This document shows positions 42,731 through 51,332 of a DNA stretch of 64,000 nt, piece by piece (position 1 is the first letter of the stretch; the number at the start of each line of letters is the position of its first letter). Where the stretch lies: the NCBI RefSeq assembly GCF_003063665.1, contig NZ_NESF01000010.1, positions 57,217 through 121,216 on the forward strand, read 5' to 3'. The notes under the pieces are model-generated. The model was not told the origin of the DNA. It searched no databases and saw only the letters and a program-made list of their open reading frames with translations. The position numbers and the translations under genes are program-made. This DNA comes from Limnohabitans sp. Hippo3 (GTDB lineage: Bacteria; Pseudomonadota; Gammaproteobacteria; Burkholderiales; Burkholderiaceae_C).

Positions 42731-43915
42731 TTAACGCTCGCCCATCGATTCCGACAGGGTTTTGGTGATGGGCTTGGTGAGGTATTCGAGGACGCTTTGC
42801 GTACCGGTCTTGATGTCGACCTGGGCGGTCATGCCGGGCTGCAGCGGGATGGTGTGGCCTTTGTGGCTGACCAGCGAGGTCTGGTTCAGGGCCACTTTGA
42901 CGCGGTAATAGGTCTGTTCGCCCTGGCGGGTGTCTTCGCGCAGGGTGTCGGGGCTGATGTAGCTGACCTGCCCCGCAAAACTGCCATGCAGGGCGTAGTC
43001 CCAGGCATCAAATTTCACGGTGGCTGGCAATCCGGTTTTGAGCCAGGCGATGTCGGCGGGTTTGATCTTGACTTCGACAATCAGCTCGTCACCGCCGGGC
43101 ACGATGGACAGCAATTCTTCGCCGGGTTTGAGCACCGCACCCAGTGTGGTCACGCGCACGTTTTTCACAATGCCGTCTACCGGTGCCACCAAGCGGGTGT
43201 TACCCAACTGGTCTTTGCGTTGCGCCAGCACCTGCAACACACCTGCCAGGTCTTCTTCGGCTTTGGACAGCTCGGCTTGGCTGTCTTGCATGTATTTGTT
43301 GCTGCGGTTGGTGATCTGGCCTTGCAGGTCGGCCACTTGGCGTTGCAGGCGAAGCACATCGGCCTGGCTCACGTCGCCGCTTTTGGCCAAGGGCAGGTTC
43401 ATGTCCAGCTCTTTGCGGGCAAGGGCGAGTGCCGCTTGCAGGGCGGCCACTTCTTCGCGGATGGCCGACTGGCGCTTGGCAAACAGAGAGCGCTGGTTGC
43501 TCACAAATTCGGGGTAGCCCGTGACCTCGGGGCCAAAACGCGGCTCACCGCCAAACACTTCAGCCCGTAGTCGGGCCATGTTGGCGCTCAGGGCGGCGGC
43601 TCGGGCCGCCGTTTCCTGATAGCTCGACTGGGCTTTGACGGCATCGAGCCTGGCCAGAAGTTGGCCGCGTTTGACACTGTCGCCTTCTTTCACCTCCAGC
43701 GTGTGCAGGGTGCCGCCGTCGACCGCCTGCAGCACCTGGGTGTAGCTGCTTGCGATGACTTGTCCGTTGCCACGGGTGATCTGGTCCAGGTCAGCCCAGG
43801 AGGCCCAAGCCACAAACCCCAGCACCACGATGGCGGTGGCCCAAACCAGACGACCGGCACGGGGGGTGGGGGCGACCAGTCGTGTGCCGGGTCGGGTGTT
43901 GACGAGGGTGTTCAT
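42731..43915 (-). CDS. Type I secretion periplasmic adaptor, HlyD family
   Basis: 394 residues: a short cytoplasmic tail, one membrane segment (LVWATAIVVLGFVAWASWADL), a lipoyl-like half (VLQAVDGGTLHTLEVKEGDSVKRGQLLARLDAV), a long helical hairpin (residues 90-220) and the second half (RLVAPVDGIVKNVRVTTLGAVLKPGEELLSIVPGGDELIVEVKI). The end (LVSHKGHTIPLQPGMTAQVDIKTGTQSVLEYLTKPI) is typical of HlyD/LapC-type adaptors. It bridges the ABC protein to the TolC-like channel. The start overlaps the ABC stop by 4 bp (ATGA). Confidence 0.95.
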   Translation of the reverse strand: MNTLVNTRPGTRLVAPTPRAGRLVWATAIVVLGFVAWASWADLDQITRGNGQVIASSYTQVLQAVDGGTLHTLEVKEGDSVKRGQLLARLDAVKAQSSYQETAARAAALSANMARLRAEVFGGEPRFGPEVTGYPEFVSNQRSLFAKRQSAIREEVAALQAALALARKELDMNLPLAKSGDVSQADVLRLQRQVADLQGQITNRSNKYMQDSQAELSKAEEDLAGVLQVLAQRKDQLGNTRLVAPVDGIVKNVRVTTLGAVLKPGEELLSIVPGGDELIVEVKIKPADIAWLKTGLPATVKFDAWDYALHGSFAGQVSYISPDTLREDTRQGEQTYYRVKVALNQTSLVSHKGHTIPLQPGMTAQVDIKTGTQSVLEYLTKPITKTLSESMGER

Positions 43916-46056
43916 CCGCTGACCTTTTTCATGGTGGCAGGGTTTGTTGGGCGAAGCGCTGTTACAGGGGCCGTCTCGGTTTTGTTGGGGCCCTCGTTGC
44001 GTGAGGTTTGCAGCCGCGCCAGCACCGCGTCGCGCGGGCCATCGAGCACGATGCGGCCTTGGTTCACGACGATGAGTCTGTCAAACAAGGGCAACAAAGT
44101 GGGTTTGTGGGTGACCACAACGAGGGTGCGGCCCTGGCTGTGTTGTTGCAGGGCCTTGAGCACGGCGGTTTCGGTGGTCTGGTCGAGCGATGCGGTGGGC
44201 TCGTCGAGCAGCCAGACCGGTGACTTGGCCAACATGAGCCGCGTCAGGCCGATCAGCTGGCGCTGACCGCCCGAGACACCGCGCCCGCCTTCGCTGATGG
44301 GCAGGGCCAGGCCTTTGGGGTGCCGGTTGACCAGCTGGATCAGCCCGGTGGCAGTGCAAGCTTGCATGAGGGCGGCATCGCCAGGGTCTGCCAGGCCCAG
44401 GGTCAGGTTGTCCCGCAGACTGCCGCCAACCAGGCAGTAGTCCTGCGCCAGATAGGCCAGCGCGTGACGCAGGTAGTCGGGGCTCAGGTGCGCCATGTCG
44501 ATGCCGTCCAGCTGCACCATGCCGCCTTGGGGGCGGTACAAACCGGCCAGCAGCTTGAGCAGGGTGGATTTGCCCGAACCGATTTCACCCAGGATGCCGA
44601 CATGTTCGCCGGGACGAATGTGCAGCGGGTTGGACAGTGCGAGGCTGGGTGCAGGGGCGTCTGCGTAACCAAACCGCAGCTGTTCTGCCCGCAGGTCGCC
44701 CAGGGTCTGGTCAGGGGTGATCTGCTCGCTGTCGGGGGCGGTGTCGGTGGGCAAGGCCAGCAGGCGGTCAAGCATGCGCACCGAGACCTTGGCCTGGCTC
44801 CATTGCACCAACAACGAGGGCAGTTGCAGCAAGGGGCTGACGGCCCGACCATTCAGGATGGAGCAAGCCAGCAGCGCACCGGTGGTGAGTTGACCGTTGA
44901 TGGCGAGCATGGCGCCGGTGGCGATCATGGCCACATAACCCATGCCTTGCAGCAGGGTCACCAGGTAGCTGGTGGTGGCATTGTGCTGGCGCAGTGCCAG
45001 GTCGGTCACGGCGACATCTTCGACCAAGTCGTTCCAGCGGCGCATCAGGCGCCATTCGCCACGGCTGGCTTTGAGGGTTTCGCCGCTTTCAATGGCTTCG
45101 ACCAGCACACCGTTTTTGCGGTTGCTTTCGACCACGCTTTTTTCGCTCAGGTTTTGAACCCTGCGCACGGCATGCAAGCCCAGAGCGACACTGCAAGCGG
45201 CCACGATCAGTGGTGGCAGCACGGTCCAGCCGCCCAACATGGCGATGACGGCCAGGAAGAGCAGGCCGAATGGCAGATCCACCACAAAGAACAAAGTGCC
45301 CGATGTCATGAGTTGGCGCACATGCTCAAAACCCCGCACTTGTGCGGCCAGCGTGCCGACTTGGGCCGGGCGCGCATCGAGGCGTATCGCCAGCAGGCGG
45401 GCCACCAGTTGGCGCGAGACATCGGTGTCGACAAGCGCACCGACTTGGTCAATCGCGTGGCCGCGCAGCCATTTCAAGCCAAACTCGAACAGCGAAGCCA
45501 GGATGGCACCCGCCGTCAGCACCACCAGCGTGGCGGTGCCGCCCGTGGGAATGACGCGGTCGTACACCTGCATGCTGTAGAGCGAAACGATCAGTGAGAT
45601 CACATTGACGAGCGCGGTGGCCAGCGCCGCACTGATGAGGGTTTTGCGGTGCCGGGTCAATGCGCCTTTGATGAGGGCCCAGGTGGAGTTGGACTGGGTG
45701 ACCTCTGGCGGGGGCAGCAGAAAACTGGAAACGGCAGTGAGCGTCTCCTGGTTCCACAGGGTTTGGTCACCACGCCCGTCCGCTACGACCAGACCGCCAC
45801 GCACATCGACCACTTCTGCCACGCCCCAGCCGCGCTCGGGGTGGAACACAAGCGCAGGCAGCATGTCGGGGCTGAGTGCTTCCATGAGCATGGGCTCGCC
45901 CTGGCGACCCAGGTGCTGCCAAAGCCGGGTGAGCAGCTCTTGGGGGTTGTGCTCGCCGTCGCCGATGTCTTCGAGTGCGAACACCACGGTGTGGTGGTTC
46001 ACCCCTTGGCGACTGAGGCGGCATAGGTGCATGAAAGCGGGGAACAAGGCATTCAC
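43912..46056 (-). CDS. Type I secretion ABC transporter, LapB/RtxB-like
   Basis: 714 residues from a GTG at 46056 that overlaps the TolC-like gene's stop (GTGA); an ATG at 46032 is the alternative. Residues 1-140 form a C39-like domain without the catalytic Cys-His pair arrangement, as in exporters of substrates lacking a cleaved leader. A six-helix membrane domain follows (ISAALATALVNVISLIVSLYSMQVYDRVIPTGG). The nucleotide-binding domain shows Walker A GEIGSGKS, signature VSGGQRQ, Walker B VWLLDEPTASLD and the switch VVTHKP. It powers export of the large protein encoded downstream. Confidence 0.95.
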   Translation of the reverse strand: MNALFPAFMHLCRLSRQGVNHHTVVFALEDIGDGEHNPQELLTRLWQHLGRQGEPMLMEALSPDMLPALVFHPERGWGVAEVVDVRGGLVVADGRGDQTLWNQETLTAVSSFLLPPPEVTQSNSTWALIKGALTRHRKTLISAALATALVNVISLIVSLYSMQVYDRVIPTGGTATLVVLTAGAILASLFEFGLKWLRGHAIDQVGALVDTDVSRQLVARLLAIRLDARPAQVGTLAAQVRGFEHVRQLMTSGTLFFVVDLPFGLLFLAVIAMLGGWTVLPPLIVAACSVALGLHAVRRVQNLSEKSVVESNRKNGVLVEAIESGETLKASRGEWRLMRRWNDLVEDVAVTDLALRQHNATTSYLVTLLQGMGYVAMIATGAMLAINGQLTTGALLACSILNGRAVSPLLQLPSLLVQWSQAKVSVRMLDRLLALPTDTAPDSEQITPDQTLGDLRAEQLRFGYADAPAPSLALSNPLHIRPGEHVGILGEIGSGKSTLLKLLAGLYRPQGGMVQLDGIDMAHLSPDYLRHALAYLAQDYCLVGGSLRDNLTLGLADPGDAALMQACTATGLIQLVNRHPKGLALPISEGGRGVSGGQRQLIGLTRLMLAKSPVWLLDEPTASLDQTTETAVLKALQQHSQGRTLVVVTHKPTLLPLFDRLIVVNQGRIVLDGPRDAVLARLQTSRNEGPNKTETAPVTALRPTNPATMKKVSG

Positions 46057-47297
46057 AGGACAGCTCCCGGCGAGGTTTCGAGGCCAAAGGCGCGCAGGTG
46101 CAGCCGCCAGGCGGTTTGTCCGAGCAAAGCTTGCGCGTCCATCACCGACAAGCGGGCTTGCATGGCTTCGCGCACGGCGTTGAGCACTTCGAGCCAACTT
46201 TTGCGGCCTGCCACAAATTGCCGTGCGTAAGAGTCGGCAACGTCTTGTGTCGATTGCCGCAGCAAACTGGCCACGCCCATTTGTTCGCGTGCAGCTTGGT
46301 GGCTGGCCAGGTCGGCCGCCAGGTTTTGGCGCAGTTCAAGTTCGGCAGTGCGACGGGTTTCGGCTGCCGACTCTTTGCGTGCCACCGCAGCGCGTATGGC
46401 GGCCACGCTGGACAAGCCCGCGCCTGGCTGCACGCTGACTTGCAGCCAGGTGCGTGTACCTTGTTGAAGACCTGTGAAATTGCGGTCCACCATGACGCTG
46501 ACAGTGGGCATGAGCTGCCCCTGCTTGGCGCGGATGTCGGCATCGGCCGCCAGTAATTCGGCGGCAAGCTTGGCCAGTTGTGGATCTCGAAGTTGGGCGG
46601 TTTCCAGCCAGTAGGTTCGGGGTTGCGGCAGGGCTTGTGATTGCAGCGCTGTGCCTGCGGCGATCAGCATGGGCAAGTGCTCGCCTGCCAGTTGGCGCAG
46701 CTGTTCTTGTGTGGCGCTGAGTGCCGACTGGGTTTGAGACAGTTCACTTTGAACTTGGCTTAGACGCGCAGCCGCTAAGGCCAAGTCGATTTCAGTGCTG
46801 ACACCCTCTTGTGCGCGACGCTCGATTTGTTGGCGCAGCTTGCGGTGTGCTTCCACGCCTTCTTGTTGCACGCCTACCCTGTCTTTGAGGCGTAGCCAGT
46901 CGTACCAGGTATTGACCAGTTTGATGGCAGTTTCTTGTGCCACTTGCAGATGCTGGTGCTGACCAGCGGTGAGGCGGTGGTCGGCGGCAGCGATGCCTGC
47001 GTCAATGCGGCCTCCGGCGTACAAGGGTTGTTCCAGCACCAGTCGGTTGGTTTTGTCGCCCACTGCGCCACCTTGGGGCGAGAGGCTTTGGAAGCTGGGG
47101 GTGGGAAAGCGTTGCCAACGGGCGGCGTTCTGATCCTGGGCTGCCGCATCGAGGTTGCGTGCGGCAGACTGGGTGGCGGGGTGGGCGTAGGCCATGATCC
47201 TGACGGCCTCAAGAAAACCGGCCCTTGCATCACTTTGGGCATGGACCGACGTTACAAAGACCAGTGCGCCCAGACACAGGGGGATCCATGCCCTCAT
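46053..47297 (-). CDS. TolC-family outer-membrane channel of the type I system
   Basis: 414 residues from ATG 47297, with GGGAG eight bases upstream. Signal peptide MRAWIPLCLGALVFVTSVHA, then two TolC repeats of long helices (SAARNLDAAAQDQNAARWQRFPTPSFQS, STEIDLALAAARLSQVQSELSQTQSALSATQEQL, AARKESAAETRRTAELELRQNLAADLASHQAAREQ). Family fit is to AgeA/LapE-type channels for large type I substrates. First gene of the operon; the 228-bp gap upstream is shared with the divergent kinase gene. Confidence 0.92.
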   Translation of the reverse strand: MRAWIPLCLGALVFVTSVHAQSDARAGFLEAVRIMAYAHPATQSAARNLDAAAQDQNAARWQRFPTPSFQSLSPQGGAVGDKTNRLVLEQPLYAGGRIDAGIAAADHRLTAGQHQHLQVAQETAIKLVNTWYDWLRLKDRVGVQQEGVEAHRKLRQQIERRAQEGVSTEIDLALAAARLSQVQSELSQTQSALSATQEQLRQLAGEHLPMLIAAGTALQSQALPQPRTYWLETAQLRDPQLAKLAAELLAADADIRAKQGQLMPTVSVMVDRNFTGLQQGTRTWLQVSVQPGAGLSSVAAIRAAVARKESAAETRRTAELELRQNLAADLASHQAAREQMGVASLLRQSTQDVADSYARQFVAGRKSWLEVLNAVREAMQARLSVMDAQALLGQTAWRLHLRAFGLETSPGAVL

Positions 47298-47525
47298 ACC
47301 GATTTCTCCCAATCCGTGGATGCGTCGATCATTGATTTTTGTTGTTATTGATGATTGAAATTGCTGATATTGATTTTTATGGGATACGTGTTCATCCGCT
47401 ATACATCCAGGTCGACAAGTTCCGTCAAATTCCTGTCACTCGCGACTTGATGCGACATTTTTTCGACAAATTCCGACATTGCTCGGTGAAGCACTCCTGC
47501 CGTCTAATGCCGGCGGATAATCTTT
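47298..47525. promoter_or_regulatory. Divergent control region with a 16-bp direct repeat
   Basis: The shared upstream region of the secretion operon and the sensor kinase gene, AT-rich. It carries TCGACAAGTTCCGTCA at 47412-47427 and TCGACAAATTCCGACA at 47463-47478, 14 of 16 positions equal and 51 bp apart (five helical turns). Additional CGACA words lie around them. These are the best candidates for binding sites of the adjacent OmpR-type response regulator. Confidence 0.5.
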
Positions 47526-49544
47526 GTGAAACCTATGAAATTTGCGAAACACACCATCCTGGCGCTTTGTTGGTGCCTGCTGGCCCAGTGGGTTCAAGCT
47601 TCGGTTTTGAACAGCCAGTCCATGCAGGTGAACCTTCTGGCTGGCGCGGAATTCCTGGAAGACCGTGACGGAAAATGGACTTTGGACGACGTGCGCGGCA
47701 TGGAGGCCAAGTTTCGCCGTTGGACGCGTGGCGGCACCGAGATGAACTTCGGCTTCACCTCATCGGCGTATTGGATTCGTGTGCCTTTGCAGCGCCAGGA
47801 AAGCGCGCCCGCCAGCTGGCTGCTGGAGGTGCATTTCGCCAAGCTGGCTGAACTGGATTTTTATCCGCCGAGCGGGCCGGTTGTCCGTACTGGGAGCAGT
47901 CGGCCTTTCAGCAGTCGGCCTTACTACGATCGGCACTTTGTTTTTCCGCTGGAGGTGAGTACCGAAGCGGAACACTTTTACCTGCGTGTCACGTCGAATT
48001 ACTCACTGACCATCCCCCTGACTGTGTGGCAACCGGACGCTTATCGTCAGCATCAGCAACGTTTTCAGTGGCTGCAGTTCATGTATTACGGTGGTTTGGT
48101 TGTGCTGGCTATGTACGGGTTGATTATTTACCTTGCCTTGCGCGATAAGCGCTTCCTCATTTATGCGTGTTACATCATCAGCGCTGGTGTGGGCATGTTT
48201 GCCAGTAATGGCTTTGGGCGTCAGCAGTTCTGGCCTGACTCACCAGCTTTCGACGATGTGTCGCAAACGGCGTTTTTCAGTCTGGCGGCATTTTTTGCCG
48301 CATGGTTCGCCCGCAAGATATTGGTCACACACGAGGGAAGACCCTGGTTTGTTCAGGTTATGCGCGTGAGTGAAGCGTTGTTTTTGTGCACGGCTGCCCT
48401 GTCCTTTGTACAACTTTTGCTGCCCGGCGCGCAGGGGCTTGCCAACCAGTTGTTGTTGTTCAATGCATTGGTCATGGGCCTGCTGGTCAGCTTTGCTGGG
48501 GTGCAGGAATTCATGCGCCAGCGGCAGGATGTCCGCTTTTTCATGACCGGATGGCTGGTCCTCTGGGTGGGCGTGGGGGTTGCCACTCTGCGGTCTTATG
48601 GCGTGCTGCCCAGCAATGGGTTCACGTCTTATGCTGTGCAGCTGTCCACGGTGGTTGAAATGTTGTTCATGGCGTTGGCGCTGGCGGATATTTTGCGGAC
48701 GGAGCACCGGGCCTACGTTTCTGCGCAGGCGCAAACGTTGCAAGCCAATCAGGCTTTGCTGGAGGTGACGCAGGCTTCCGAGGGCAAGCTCAAGCAGGCG
48801 GTCCAGGAACGAACGGCGCAATTGGAAACAGCCCTGAAGCTGGAGAGAAATCTGCGAGAGCAGTATGTGCGTTTTGGCTCAATGATTTCGCATGAATTTC
48901 GCACGCCTTTGAGCATCATCCAGAGCCAGGCCAGCCTGATGCGCAAGGAGCACGAACGAGGCCTCAATCAGATCACTAAACGGCTCGAGGCCATTGGCAG
49001 TGCCACCCACCGGCTGACCGTGATGTTTGACAAATGGCTGCACAGCGATTCGATTGCACAGTCCCTTGAGGTGCTGGAGCCCAAACCACTGGCCTTGCAA
49101 GCCTGGCTGCGCACGCTGATCCAGACCAATCCCCATCTCTTGCTTAACCATGCAGTGAATTGGCAGTTGGCTGCGGAAGTCGACACCCTGGTGGCCGACG
49201 AATACCACTTGGGTGTGGCGCTGACCAACCTCATTGACAATGCCGCGAAATATTCACCGGCAGACACGACCATTACCATCGCGACGCAGGCAAAGACCGG
49301 GTATGTCGGGATTGCGGTGATCGATGAGGGGGCGGGGATCGCCCCGAATTCGCAGGAGAAAATTTTTACCGAGTTTTTCAGACTGGCACCCGAAAGCCAG
49401 GTGCGTGGCGTGGGTCTGGGCTTGTCCATTGTTCAGCGCATTGTCCAGGCGCACGGCGGGCATGTGACGCTGAACAGCACCCCGGGGCAAGGTGCCACTT
49501 TTTGTATCTGGTTGCCAGACATTCAATTCAAGGACGCGCCATGA
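47526..49544 (+). CDS. 7TMR-DISM sensor histidine kinase
   Basis: 672 residues from GTG 47526 (an ATG at 47535 would drop three residues). Signal peptide (ILALCWCLLAQWVQA), then a periplasmic 7TMR-DISM extracellular sensing domain (residues 30-180, GFTSSAYWIRVPLQ), seven membrane segments (190-390), a coiled coil, HisKA with His456 in SMISHEFRTPLSII, and HATPase with NLIDNAAKYSP, DEGAGIAP and GVGLGLSIVQRIV. DISM domains often bind carbohydrate-like ligands. It overlaps the response regulator gene by 4 bp and is divergent from the type I secretion operon, which it probably controls. Confidence 0.93.
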   Translation: MKPMKFAKHTILALCWCLLAQWVQASVLNSQSMQVNLLAGAEFLEDRDGKWTLDDVRGMEAKFRRWTRGGTEMNFGFTSSAYWIRVPLQRQESAPASWLLEVHFAKLAELDFYPPSGPVVRTGSSRPFSSRPYYDRHFVFPLEVSTEAEHFYLRVTSNYSLTIPLTVWQPDAYRQHQQRFQWLQFMYYGGLVVLAMYGLIIYLALRDKRFLIYACYIISAGVGMFASNGFGRQQFWPDSPAFDDVSQTAFFSLAAFFAAWFARKILVTHEGRPWFVQVMRVSEALFLCTAALSFVQLLLPGAQGLANQLLLFNALVMGLLVSFAGVQEFMRQRQDVRFFMTGWLVLWVGVGVATLRSYGVLPSNGFTSYAVQLSTVVEMLFMALALADILRTEHRAYVSAQAQTLQANQALLEVTQASEGKLKQAVQERTAQLETALKLERNLREQYVRFGSMISHEFRTPLSIIQSQASLMRKEHERGLNQITKRLEAIGSATHRLTVMFDKWLHSDSIAQSLEVLEPKPLALQAWLRTLIQTNPHLLLNHAVNWQLAAEVDTLVADEYHLGVALTNLIDNAAKYSPADTTITIATQAKTGYVGIAVIDEGAGIAPNSQEKIFTEFFRLAPESQVRGVGLGLSIVQRIVQAHGGHVTLNSTPGQGATFCIWLPDIQFKDAP

Positions 49545-50239
49545 CGCTTTCGCCACCACTTGCCCGTGTTCTTGTGATTGAGGATGAGCCTGATCTTCAA
49601 GATGCCCTGGTCACCTACCTGAACATGGAGGGACTGGATGCGCATGGCTTGAGCAGTCTGGCGGATGCGCAGGTGTGGATGGGTTCGAACGATTTTGATG
49701 TGCTGTTGCTCGATCTGGGCCTTCCCGATGGCGATGGTTTGAGTTGGTTGAGAAAGCGCAACGATCTGCGTGATAAAGGCGTGATCATTACCACCGCGCG
49801 CAGTGACGCGCTCAGCCGGGTGACCGGTGTTCGTGCGGGGGCGGATGTGTATCTGGTCAAGCCTGTATTGCCCGAAGAGATTGTTTCATTGGTGCATAAC
49901 CTGATGCGGCGTTTGCGCGGGCAGACGCCTGTGTCTTGGGTTCTGGATGAAACAGGGTGGCGATTGCTTGCACCGGACGGGCGTGCGCTCAAATTGACCC
50001 ATTCGGAGCATGTGTTGCTGCAGCGCTTGGCCAAGTTTTCGGGGCAGGCGGTTTCACGCGAGGAATTGGTCATCAGCTTGGGGCATCAGCCAGAGCATTA
50101 CGATTTCAGACGTCTGGAAATTTTGATTCGACGCCTGCGCAACAAAGCCAAGGAGGCCTGGGGCACGGCCCTGCCTTTGGAGACTGCCCACCGGCAAGGG
50201 TATGCGTTCACAGCCAATATCCGGATTGGTTTGTCTTGA
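49541..50239 (+). CDS. OmpR-type response regulator
   Basis: 232 residues from ATG 49541 (ATGA overlap with the kinase). Receiver domain with acidic pocket IEDEPD, phospho-acceptor Asp58 in LLLDLGLPDGDG, Thr/Ser in ITTARSD and Lys107 in YLVKP. The C-terminal winged helix is LKLTHSEHVLLQRLAKFSGQAVSREELVISLG, then RRLEILIRRLRNKA and a final QGYAF. It should bind direct repeats, matching the 16-bp repeat in the divergent region. Cognate partner of the DISM kinase. Confidence 0.94.
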   Translation: MTLSPPLARVLVIEDEPDLQDALVTYLNMEGLDAHGLSSLADAQVWMGSNDFDVLLLDLGLPDGDGLSWLRKRNDLRDKGVIITTARSDALSRVTGVRAGADVYLVKPVLPEEIVSLVHNLMRRLRGQTPVSWVLDETGWRLLAPDGRALKLTHSEHVLLQRLAKFSGQAVSREELVISLGHQPEHYDFRRLEILIRRLRNKAKEAWGTALPLETAHRQGYAFTANIRIGLS

Positions 50240-50264
50240 TGTCTGTGGCGTATCCGATGCAATA

Positions 50265-50639
50265 ATGGACACCATGTCCACCTTGCAGAAATTGCGCAAC
50301 GCCCACCTCCTCACCCGCTTCGTGCTGGTGTGGTTTGCGTTGTTCATCGGGGCATCGGTTGCATCGCCGCTGGTCAAGCCCCAAGCCGCCGAGATGGTTT
50401 GCTCGGCCATGGGCGGCATGAAAATGGTGGTGGGCGACGATGCTGGCGACGGCCCAGCCGCTTCGGGTGGCCTGGATTGCCCCTTGTGCACCCATGTCAG
50501 CGCGCCACCACCGCCCGTGGTGACGGGTTTTGAGCGGGTCAGCGGCCTGGCTCAAGCTTTGCGCCCCATTCTGGCAGCCCACATCGCCTGGCTGACCGGC
50601 TCCCCGCTGCCGCCACGCGGCCCGCCTGCATTTTCCTGA
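50265..50639 (+). CDS. DUF2946 protein
   Basis: 124 residues from ATG 50265 (ATG 50274 also possible). A signal-anchor-like segment (LLTRFVLVWFALFIGASVASPLV) precedes MVCSAMGGMKMVV and a DCPLCTH motif, the pattern of DUF2946, a family usually found with copper or TonB-type genes. The Cys and Met residues may bind metal. It lies 25 bp after the response regulator but is more likely part of the copper-related pair with the PCu(A)C gene. Confidence 0.78.
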   Translation: MDTMSTLQKLRNAHLLTRFVLVWFALFIGASVASPLVKPQAAEMVCSAMGGMKMVVGDDAGDGPAASGGLDCPLCTHVSAPPPPVVTGFERVSGLAQALRPILAAHIAWLTGSPLPPRGPPAFS

Positions 50640-50711
50640 ACTTTTCCATTGACGCCGCTGCGGCAGATGCCGCTTGGCTGCGTCGTCCGTGTTTTGTTTT
50701 CAGGAAATTTC

Positions 50712-50780
50712 ATGCGCAAAAACCGCATCGCTCTGGAGCAGGACCCGGTTTATCCATTTTTAATCCAGAACACACTATGA
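50712..50780 (+). CDS. Possible 22-codon leader ORF
   Basis: ATG with CAGGAAA upstream encodes MRKNRIALEQDPVYPFLIQN followed by TL, and its TGA overlaps the PCu(A)C start (ATGA). The overlap and ribosome-binding site suggest it is translated and couples into the next gene. Nothing shows that the peptide itself has a function. Confidence 0.35.
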   Translation: MRKNRIALEQDPVYPFLIQNTL

Positions 50781-51265
50781 ACATCACATCCAAACACCTC
50801 GTCGGCTTGCTCATCGGCCTGCTGGTCAGCAGCCTCGCCTGTGCCCAGGTCAAGATCGAAGGCGGCTGGGCCCGTGCCACCGTGCAGGGCCAAAAAGCCA
50901 CGGGCGCTTTCATGAAGCTCACCGCCCCGCAGGCCACCCGCCTGGTGGCCGTGTCCACCCCGGTGGCGGGGGTGGCCGAGATCCACGAAATGAAGATGGA
51001 CGGCACGGTCATGAAAATGCGCGCCATGCCCATGTTGGAGTTGCCCGCCAACCAGGTGGTGGAGCTCAAGCCCGGCAGCTACCACCTGATGCTGATGGAC
51101 CTGAAAGCCCCGCTCATGAAAGACAGCAGTGTGGCCCTGACCCTGACGTTCAAGGACGCCTCGGGGGCACAAAGCCAGCAGCAAGTCAGCCTGCCGGTCA
51201 GTGCATCCATGCCCATGGCAATGCCACCGGGCCATGACCACGGGCACGGGGCGCACAAGCACTGA
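50777..51265 (+). CDS. Periplasmic copper chaperone PCu(A)C
   Basis: 162 residues: signal peptide (HLVGLLIGLLVSSLACAQ), then the cupredoxin-like PCu(A)C domain GGWARATVQGQKATGAFMKL, with copper ligands in VAEIHEMKMDGTVMKMRAMPML (H-x-M-type) and YHLMLMDLKAPL (H and M). The His-rich tail GHDHGHGAHKH could add a second site. It delivers Cu(I) to cytochrome c oxidase assembly. The DUF2946 gene upstream supports a copper context. Confidence 0.92.
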   Translation: MNITSKHLVGLLIGLLVSSLACAQVKIEGGWARATVQGQKATGAFMKLTAPQATRLVAVSTPVAGVAEIHEMKMDGTVMKMRAMPMLELPANQVVELKPGSYHLMLMDLKAPLMKDSSVALTLTFKDASGAQSQQQVSLPVSASMPMAMPPGHDHGHGAHKH

Positions 51266-51332
51266 AGGCCTGCAAGATAGCCGCCAGTCGTTTGGTTTAA
51301 GCTCATGCCACCCCCTTTTTTTGGAGACAGGC

